Origin: Candidatus Glassiibacteriota bacterium
GTDB taxonomy: Bacteria > Gemmatimonadota > Glassbacteria > GWA2-58-10
Direction of reading: 5' to 3'
Assembly (NCBI GenBank): GCA_030604975.1
Contig: JAUVUV010000089.1
Location: forward strand, 1 to 7,893
DNA length: 7,893 nt
Made by a program: the position numbers and the translations under genes. Numbering within the stretch: position 1 is the first letter of the stretch; every line of letters starts with the position of its first letter. The notes under the pieces are model-generated. The model was given only the letters and a program-made list of their open reading frames with translations, searched no databases and had not been told where the DNA came from. Shown in pieces: positions 1 to 4,513 of the stretch.

Positions 1-257
1 AACGCGCTAAATTTTTGTTTGCAAATCTGCTTCGAAAATAATGGACCAAAGGTGCGTTATTCCATGGATTCGGTAAAAACCACCCGTAGGGGCGCACGGC
101 CGAGCGCCCCTACAGAAAACAAAACATTTTCATTATTTCCGGGTGAGCCAGCGGCTCATGACGACTAACCCGATAAAGAGATTAAAATAGATTAAAGAAA
201 AAATTTTGGCAATATTTTAAATTCTGAAGCCTGCCCGGTGGGTAGCTTTCAGTACAG
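1..257. other. Non-coding region downstream of the mttB-like gene
   Basis: No convincing coding region is visible here. The stretch is AT-rich on both sides of a GC-rich palindrome at 86-113, which is listed separately. A second, weaker inverted repeat has arms TGAGCC (144-149) and GGCTCA (153-158) around a 3-nt loop, with possible outer pairing of CGGGT (140-144) to ACCCG (168-172). Neither is followed by a clear T-run directly at the stem base in the minus direction, so I cannot name a canonical terminator for the leftward gene ending at 258. The first bases could be the tail of a gene lying to the left, but nothing identifies one. Confidence 0.6.
86..113. repeat. REP-like GC-rich palindrome
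   Basis: The arms GTAGGGGCGC (86-95) and GCGCCCCTAC (104-113) are perfect 10-bp inverted repeats around the 8-nt loop ACGGCCGA. They sit isolated in AT-rich non-coding DNA about 145 bp beyond the stop of the leftward gene. Size, GC bias and intergenic position resemble dispersed REP-type palindromes. In the minus direction a TTTTT run follows six bases after the stem, so weak terminator activity for the mttB-like transcript is possible. Only one copy is visible in this window, so dispersal is an inference. Confidence 0.6.
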
Positions 258-1739
258 TTAACTCTCTTTCAGCTTTTTTTCGCACGCGGCAACGATCCTG
301 TCTATTTCGGCTATCTGGTGCTGATCCAGCACCGGCGCGAGAGGCCCGGCGATGATTTCCCGCACCATTTCCTCGGCCAGCCGTTCCATGCCTTTGACTT
401 TTTTCCTGCTGTAGGATTCCCACGTCAGGCACTCAGTGAGATCGCTGAGCCAGAACTCGCGCTGGAAGTGATCCGCAGTATGCGGCTCTGAAATATAATT
501 CCCCTCAGGGCCCACCTGGCCGATCAGATCCAGGGCCAGGGTATCCTCGTTGATCTCGAATCCGGCCAGGCTTCTTCTGACAGCCCGCACGACCTCTGCA
601 TCGAGCACGAGTTGTACCGGGCTGAAAGTGATTCCGAACTCGAGCTGGCCGATCGTGCCGATTCCCGAGGCGCCGCAGATCAGTGGAAAAAGAGTGCTTA
701 TCGCTTTTTCCATTCCCGCCTGGAAACCGGGTTCACAGGCATTGGTTTTCCCGCCGTGGACCCCTGGGGTAATCCCGTAGAATTCTTTCAGCATCTGAAC
801 CCAGGCTCCCAGCAGGGGCATCCGGTCCGCTCCAGCATACGGGAAAAGGAGGCTTTTCATATCGCAATAGCCGCCGGTAAAATCGAGGCTCAGAACTGCA
901 TCACGGCGCACCGCATAGCCGAGCACCAGTCCAGCCAGGGTTTCGGCCAGGCCGAGAGCAAGGGTGCCTGCGCCGGTAGCCGGGGCAGTGGTGCCTGCTG
1001 AGGGCATGGTATCCAGCGATTGGGGAAAACCTCGCTTGACATACTCGATAAATATCTCGGCCATGTTCTCATCCAGGGCAAGCGGACTGCGGCTTTCCCC
1101 ATAGCCGACAAGGCAGGGATCGGCCATCAGCCGCTCCTTGCTGCCTCTCACCACGGTGGCGATCTCTTCAAGCCAGGCCACATCCTGCACCATCCAGGCT
1201 TCCACCCCGCCGATTTTACTAGTGTATTTCACCAGCTCGGCGGCCATTTTAACAGGCCGCAGCGAGTAAGGGGTTTCCTGGTCCGAGCAGGGAAGGCCGG
1301 CCCAGGTAATCTCATCCAGTGCGTTGATTAGCTTAAAACTGTCGTGTACATCATGAATGTTTGCATAGCGGCGTTTTCGCTCAAGATCATAGATCAGGGT
1401 ACAGAATCCGCCTGCGTTGACTGTGAAATCATGGTGCAGTTCTTCGGCACGGCTGAAATAGCTCGCCTCGGTAAAGCGCACGGCCTGCCTGAAACCCTGT
1501 CTTGTGGATTTATGGAAATCCTGGCGCATTTGTTCGACAGATTCCTCCACGACCGCGGCCGGGAATTTAGCCATAAGACTCTCTTCATCCACCTTGCAAC
1601 CGAAGGCGCGAAGGTATTCGCGCGCTCCTTTGTGGTAGATTTTCATGCCCACCTGTTCGAGTATCAGCCGGGCCCCATCGTGCAGACGCTGCTTCTCGTC
1701 TTTGGTGAGCAGCTTTATTCTGCCGAAAGTTCTGGACAA
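258..1739 (-). CDS. MttB-superfamily corrinoid methyltransferase, non-pyrrolysine type
   Basis: This 493-residue protein belongs to the trimethylamine methyltransferase (MttB) superfamily. Members demethylate quaternary or tertiary amines such as glycine betaine and pass the methyl group to a cognate corrinoid protein in the cytoplasm. Visible family hallmarks are PSAGTTAPATGAGTLA (246-261, like the P-x-G-x-TAP-T-AG-LA block), GGVEAWMVQD (177-186), the GG...QAGMEK block (329-345) and the C-terminal VGPEGNYISEPHT (409-421). Length fits the family. The reading frame is open throughout, with no in-frame amber codon. By my alignment Pro337 sits where MttB has pyrrolysine, as expected of the MtgB-like branch. 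The start is TTG at 1737-1739, supported by an AGGAG Shine-Dalgarno (complement of 1746-1750) six bases upstream. No corrinoid protein or activase gene lies in the window, so the substrate cannot be assigned. Family confidence is high and specific function is low. Confidence 0.88.
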   Translation of the reverse strand: MSRTFGRIKLLTKDEKQRLHDGARLILEQVGMKIYHKGAREYLRAFGCKVDEESLMAKFPAAVVEESVEQMRQDFHKSTRQGFRQAVRFTEASYFSRAEELHHDFTVNAGGFCTLIYDLERKRRYANIHDVHDSFKLINALDEITWAGLPCSDQETPYSLRPVKMAAELVKYTSKIGGVEAWMVQDVAWLEEIATVVRGSKERLMADPCLVGYGESRSPLALDENMAEIFIEYVKRGFPQSLDTMPSAGTTAPATGAGTLALGLAETLAGLVLGYAVRRDAVLSLDFTGGYCDMKSLLFPYAGADRMPLLGAWVQMLKEFYGITPGVHGGKTNACEPGFQAGMEKAISTLFPLICGASGIGTIGQLEFGITFSPVQLVLDAEVVRAVRRSLAGFEINEDTLALDLIGQVGPEGNYISEPHTADHFQREFWLSDLTECLTWESYSRKKVKGMERLAEEMVREIIAGPLAPVLDQHQIAEIDRIVAACEKKLKES

Positions 1740-1789
1740 CTCGTTCTCCTAGTATAAATTACAAGTAAAATTGTACCTCAAAAGTGACA

Positions 1790-1801
1790 GGGTATTTACC
1801 C
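1790..1801. promoter_or_regulatory. Candidate operator palindrome
   Basis: GGGTA (1790-1794) and TACCC (1797-1801) form a perfect 5-bp inverted repeat around TT. It lies about 50 bp upstream of the TTG start of the leftward methyltransferase gene, just outside a possible -10 (TACAAT, complement of 1770-1775), so a repressor or activator bound here could control that gene. The site is short and may be chance. No regulator gene is nearby. Confidence 0.25.
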
Positions 1802-1953
1802 GTGCCGCCGGCAAGTATTTTCAAACCGGAGAATAATTCCCGGTTGGGGAAAGCAAGCGCTTTTCAGCCTGTAAAAAGCAGATTCTGGGGATTTCAATAT
1901 ATTCTAACATTCATGCAATAGCAAGTTTAGAAGCGTGATGAATAATGGAAATC

Positions 1954-1982
1954 TTGACACCCCGGCAGTGATCTAGTAGGAT
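1954..1982 (+). promoter_or_regulatory. Sigma70-like promoter for the TIM-barrel/rlmI unit
   Basis: A perfect -35 box TTGACA (1954-1959) is followed after exactly 17 bp by TAGGAT (1977-1982), which matches four of six bases of the -10 consensus. Transcription would start near 1989, giving a leader of about 60 nt before the ATG at 2052. The leader contains GAATT/AATTC arms and the palindrome CAATATTG. Position, orientation and spacing agree with a housekeeping promoter for the two genes downstream. Confidence 0.6.
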
Positions 1983-2040
1983 TCCAATATTGAATTAAAG
2001 ACCAATTCATTCCCTTGAAATATTTTTACCCACCAGTAAC

Positions 2041-2045
2041 AGGAG
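2041..2045 (+). promoter_or_regulatory. Ribosome-binding site of the TIM-barrel gene
   Basis: AGGAG lies six bases before the ATG at 2052. This start places a complete twin-arginine signal peptide at the N-terminus, which supports it. Confidence 0.8.
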
Positions 2046-2051
2046 ACCGCT

Positions 2052-2990
2052 ATGAACAAAGATACCTTGAACGAAAGGCTCAGCTTCTCCAGGCGGGATA
2101 TGATCAGGACCGGTGCCCTGGCTGCCGGTGCTGCAGCCCTGACCGGATTTACCACCAGCAAGGCCTCTGAACTGAAAAGTGCGCCGCCAAAGCCGGAGAG
2201 TCCGACAAAGAACATGCACCTGTCTCTGGCGGCCTACTCGATGCGTGATGCACTGACCAAGGGTGAGATGGACCTGTTCGGCTTTATCGACTGGTGCGCT
2301 GAAATGGGCCTTCCCGGCACAGAACTGACTTCATACTATTTCAAGGAGGGTTTTGACAACAACTATCTCCACCAGCTGAAACTTCAAGCCTTCCGGCAGG
2401 GAGTTACAATCAGCGGAACCGCGGTGGGGAACAATTTCTGCCTGCCTCCGGGGCCGGAAAGAGATGAGCAGATTGCGCATGTCAAGAAATGGATTGACCA
2501 TGCAGTGGAGTTCAGCGCTCCGCATATCAGGATTTTCGCTGGCCGCGCCCCCAGGGAAGTGGAACTTCAGACAGCGATCGGCTGGGCGGTGGATGGAATC
2601 AAGGAATGCCTTGATTATGCCGGAGAAAAAGGAGTGGTGCTTGGTTTGGAAAACCATGGTGGAATCACAGCCAGAGTCAAGGATCACCTGGCGATCTGCG
2701 ACGCTGTCGGCGAGCATCCCTGGTTCGGCGTAAACCTCGATACAGGAAACTACCGGACGAATCCCTATGAGGAGCTCGCGATGGCCGCTCCGCGGTCGGT
2801 AAACGTGCAGGTGAAAGTCGAGGTTGCTGATAAAAGCGGCAACAGCGTGCCCACTGATCTGGCAAAAATCAGGGACATCCTGATCCAGGTCAACTACAAG
2901 GGCTGGGTTGCCCTGGAATACGAGGCCAAGGAGGATCCGCTGGTAGCGATACCAAGGTATATAAAGCAACTTCAGGAACTTTTCGCCTAA
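2052..2990 (+). CDS. Tat-exported sugar phosphate isomerase/epimerase-like TIM-barrel protein
   Basis: This 312-residue protein has a twin-arginine signal: SRRDMI (13-18), then a hydrophobic stretch GALAAGAAALTGF (21-33) and a short Ser/Ala region (34-40) where cleavage is likely. It should be exported folded across the inner membrane. The rest looks like the xylose isomerase-like TIM barrel (AP_endonuc_2 fold). Expected metal-site segments are GLENHGG with Glu200 (198-204), NLDTGN with Asp230 (228-233) and ALEYEA with Glu289 (287-292). HIRIFAG (158-164) is a typical core strand. Where many relatives have His in a late strand, VNVQVKVEV (250-258) offers Gln253. The substrate is unknown; the family includes isomerases, epimerases and hydrolases acting on sugars or inositols. 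The gene shares a probable operon with rlmI, whose ATG follows its stop after 21 nt, but no functional link is evident. Confidence 0.82.
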   Translation: MNKDTLNERLSFSRRDMIRTGALAAGAAALTGFTTSKASELKSAPPKPESPTKNMHLSLAAYSMRDALTKGEMDLFGFIDWCAEMGLPGTELTSYYFKEGFDNNYLHQLKLQAFRQGVTISGTAVGNNFCLPPGPERDEQIAHVKKWIDHAVEFSAPHIRIFAGRAPREVELQTAIGWAVDGIKECLDYAGEKGVVLGLENHGGITARVKDHLAICDAVGEHPWFGVNLDTGNYRTNPYEELAMAAPRSVNVQVKVEVADKSGNSVPTDLAKIRDILIQVNYKGWVALEYEAKEDPLVAIPRYIKQLQELFA

Positions 2991-3001
2991 GGGATTCCGA
3001 C

Positions 3002-3006
3002 AGGAG
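3002..3006 (+). promoter_or_regulatory. Ribosome-binding site of rlmI
   Basis: AGGAG lies five bases before the ATG at 3012, inside the 21-nt gap after the preceding stop. It fixes the start codon and supports cotranscription with the upstream gene. Confidence 0.8.
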
Positions 3007-3011
3007 AGACG

Positions 3012-4193
3012 ATGAATGTTAAAGTGACTCTGCGCCGAGGGCGCGAGCGTCCGATACTGAACGGTCATCCCTGGATTTTCAGCGGGGCTGTTGAAAGTAT
3101 CAGCCCGGAGGAACCAGAGCCGGGCAGCCGGTGCGATGTTTATTCCGCTGAGGGCGAATGGCTTGCCGCGGGCTATTTTAACCCGGAGTCCCAGATCATC
3201 TGCAGGCTGGTCAGCAGGCGCCAGGGGGAAGAGTGGGGACCTGAACTGCTGGGGGAGCGTCTCGAGCAGGCAGCCGCTTTCCGAGAGCGGATCATACCAC
3301 CGGAGACAGACTGCCTGCGGATAGTCAATTCCGAGGGAGACGGTCTGCCGGGCATTATTGTAGACCGCTATGGAAAGGGCCTGGTTGTGGAGCTGACCAC
3401 AGCCGGAGCCGAGCAGATGCGGGATAAACTGGCCAAATGGCTCAAGAAACGGTTTAAACCTTCATTTATCTACGAGAGTTCAACCGCGCCGGCAAGGACT
3501 CAGGAGGGGCTGGGCGAGGTCAGGCAGGCTCTTCACAAGGATCCCGGCTCACGGGTGGAAGTCACAGAGTACGGCCACCGCTTCCTGGTCGATCCGGTGG
3601 AGGGCCAGAAAACCGGGTTTTACCTTGATCAGCGGGAGAACCGCCGCCTGGCTGCACATTGGACACCCAAAGGGGCCCAGGCCCTCAATCTTTTTTCCTA
3701 CAGCGGAGCCTTTACAGTATATTTAGCCGGGGCCGGGGCCTCGAGTGTGGTGAGCGTGGATTCAAGCGAAAAGGCGATTGCCCTGGCTGAGGAAAACCTT
3801 GCGGCAAACGGTATCTCAGCCAAAGATAATCCGCTGGTAATAGCCGATGCCTTCGACTACCTGCGCAAATGCAGCGAGGAATTCGATCTGATAGTGATCG
3901 ACCCTCCTCCGCTTGCCAGGAGAAGTTCGCACGTGAGGAAAGCAAGCCGGGCTTATAAGGATATCAACCGTCTCGGGTTATCAAGGCTGGCCGCGGGGGG
4001 ATTGATGTTCACTTTTTCCTGCTCAGGCCATGTCGGAAAGCGCCTCTTCCAGCAGATTGTATTCTCTGCTGCGCTCGAAGCAGGAAGAGAGGTGAGAGTG
4101 CTGGCGCATCTGGGAGCCGGGCCGGACCATCCAGTAAGCCTCTACCATCCGGAGGGCGAATATCTGAAAGGCTTTCTTCTTTACGCGACATAA
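3012..4193 (+). CDS. rlmI: 23S rRNA (cytosine-C5) methyltransferase, RlmI type
   Basis: This 393-residue protein is a SAM-dependent RNA methyltransferase of the RlmI (YccW) family, which makes m5C1962 in 23S rRNA in Escherichia coli. Length and motif order match RlmI throughout. The N-terminus is a PUA RNA-binding domain (about 1-75, with GHPWIFSGAVES). SEGDGLPGIIVDRYG (107-121) and GQKTGFYLDQRENR (198-211) form the family's linking region. The Rossmann methyltransferase follows: SAM motif I NLFSYSGAFTVYLAG (226-240), motif II VSVDSS (247-252), motif IV VIDPPPL (295-301) and FSCSGH (335-340) with the likely catalytic Cys337. The C-terminal block is DHPVSLYHPEGEYLKG (372-387). One small deviation is DPPP where E. 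coli RlmI has DPPK. The exact target cytosine is inferred from the family. A strong terminator follows 21 nt after the stop. Confidence 0.93.
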   Translation: MNVKVTLRRGRERPILNGHPWIFSGAVESISPEEPEPGSRCDVYSAEGEWLAAGYFNPESQIICRLVSRRQGEEWGPELLGERLEQAAAFRERIIPPETDCLRIVNSEGDGLPGIIVDRYGKGLVVELTTAGAEQMRDKLAKWLKKRFKPSFIYESSTAPARTQEGLGEVRQALHKDPGSRVEVTEYGHRFLVDPVEGQKTGFYLDQRENRRLAAHWTPKGAQALNLFSYSGAFTVYLAGAGASSVVSVDSSEKAIALAEENLAANGISAKDNPLVIADAFDYLRKCSEEFDLIVIDPPPLARRSSHVRKASRAYKDINRLGLSRLAAGGLMFTFSCSGHVGKRLFQQIVFSAALEAGREVRVLAHLGAGPDHPVSLYHPEGEYLKGFLLYAT

Positions 4194-4214
4194 GCTCGGT
4201 TCTAGGAAGCAAAA

Positions 4215-4259
4215 AATTAAAAACCCGGCTGCATGGTCAAAGCAGCCGGGTTTTTAATT
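4215..4259. terminator. Bidirectional intrinsic terminator between rlmI and the helicase gene
   Basis: Two perfectly complementary 18-nt arms (4215-4232 and 4242-4259) flank a 9-nt loop. The stem has a GC-rich core, ACCCGGCTGC against GCAGCCGGGT, and ends in an A-tract on the left and a T-tract on the right. Rightward RNA from rlmI gives a hairpin followed by UUUUU, and leftward RNA from the helicase gene gives the mirror arrangement. The stem starts 21 nt after the rlmI stop, as expected for a shared terminator between convergent genes. Confidence 0.93.
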
Positions 4260-4308
4260 AGCCCGGAGTATTCATAAATCAGCAAGATGTTATGTTTCCC
4301 CGGGGCCT

Positions 4309-4331
4309 GGGGGGGGTGGGGGGGCGGTGGG
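4309..4331 (+). other. G-rich tract with G-quadruplex potential
   Basis: Eight G (4309-4316), one T and seven G (4318-4324) are followed by C, GG, T and GGG. Four or more runs of three G lie within about 16 bases on the plus strand, enough for an intramolecular quadruplex in DNA or RNA. Most of the tract is also the left arm of the outer stem of the adjoining folded element, so the two structures would compete. Confidence 0.5.
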
Positions 4332-4403
4332 CGCATGAAATGCGCGCCGTTGCGCTTGCGCAACGGTCTGTGCGACTCCAAGTCGCACAGCCGCCGCCCC
4401 CTC
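4318..4403 (+). other. Cloverleaf-like multi-hairpin element
   Basis: An outer stem pairs 4318-4330 with 4391-4403: 13 bp, G/C-rich, including two G.U wobbles (T4328.G4393 and G4319.T4402). It closes three consecutive perfect hairpins. Hairpin A is GCGCAT-GAA-ATGCGC (4331-4345). Hairpin B is CCGTTGCGC-TT-GCGCAACGG (4347-4366), whose top can be read as G(CTTG)C, the stable CUUG tetraloop. Hairpin C is CTGTGCGACT-CCA-AGTCGCACAG (4368-4390). Only G4346 and T4367 are unpaired between helices. The wobbles remain paired only in plus-strand RNA; in minus-strand RNA they become A.C mismatches. It lies between the shared terminator and the helicase stop, so known transcription units would carry it only in the helicase 3' UTR or by rlmI read-through. 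It matches no RNA family I recognise and could be a non-autonomous mobile repeat or a structured RNA. Confidence 0.6.
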
Positions 4404-4513
4404 CCTCGGTGGCTGATAAAAAACTGAAAATAAGTGATTAGTCCTGTCAAGATCTGGGTTTCATGAATAATCCGGGTCAGGATAAAAAAATCTGCCGACA
4501 CATATTATCAGCT

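Larger units (their letters stand above)
1740..2051. other. Divergent intergenic regulatory region
   Basis: These 312 bp separate the leftward mttB-like gene from the rightward TIM-barrel gene and hold control signals for both. A clear promoter for the rightward unit is listed separately. For the leftward gene only a weak candidate is visible: TACAAT (complement of 1770-1775) as a -10, without a good -35. Small inverted repeats that could be operators or leader hairpins are GGGTA-TT-TACCC (1790-1801), TGCCG-C-CGGCA (1803-1813), AACCGG/CCGGTT (1824-1829 and 1840-1845), TTCTAA/TTAGAA (1902-1907 and 1927-1932) and ATTCAT/ATGAAT (1909-1914 and 1938-1943). No gene is seen. Confidence 0.55.
4194..4513. 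other. Convergent intergenic region with terminator and folded element
   Basis: These 320 bp separate the stop codons of rlmI (plus) and the helicase gene (minus). They contain the bidirectional terminator (4215-4259), a CCCCGGGG palindrome (4298-4305), a G-run (4309-4324) that opens the cloverleaf-like element (4318-4403), and about 110 bp of AT-rich sequence with no recognised feature next to the helicase stop. I see no credible gene: the only sizeable reading frame runs through the terminator and the hairpins. Confidence 0.65.

Noticed and set aside
258..1739. Pyrrolysine-containing MttB
   Set aside because: The frame has no in-frame amber codon, and the aligned position is Pro337.
2331..3068. 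Open frame of 245 codons on the minus strand
   Set aside because: It is antisense to the TIM-barrel gene and the start of rlmI, with no domain motifs and no matching promoter or ribosome-binding site.
4318..4403. tRNA or integron attC site as an explanation of the cloverleaf
   Set aside because: Loops of 2-4 nt leave no anticodon or T loop and there is no CCA-type acceptor, so it is not a tRNA. I see no GTTRRRY core sites at the ends and no cassette, so attC is not supported.
4441..4500. Second terminator or leader hairpin next to the helicase stop
   Set aside because: Only short, interrupted pairings (for example TCCTG with CAGGA across more than 30 nt) are present, so it is too weak to call despite a T7 run in the minus direction.
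4217..4501. Possible 94-residue minus-strand protein in the convergent gap
   Set aside because: It runs through the terminator and the hairpin element. Its composition (runs of Pro and His from the C-tract) is an artefact of the G/C-rich structure.
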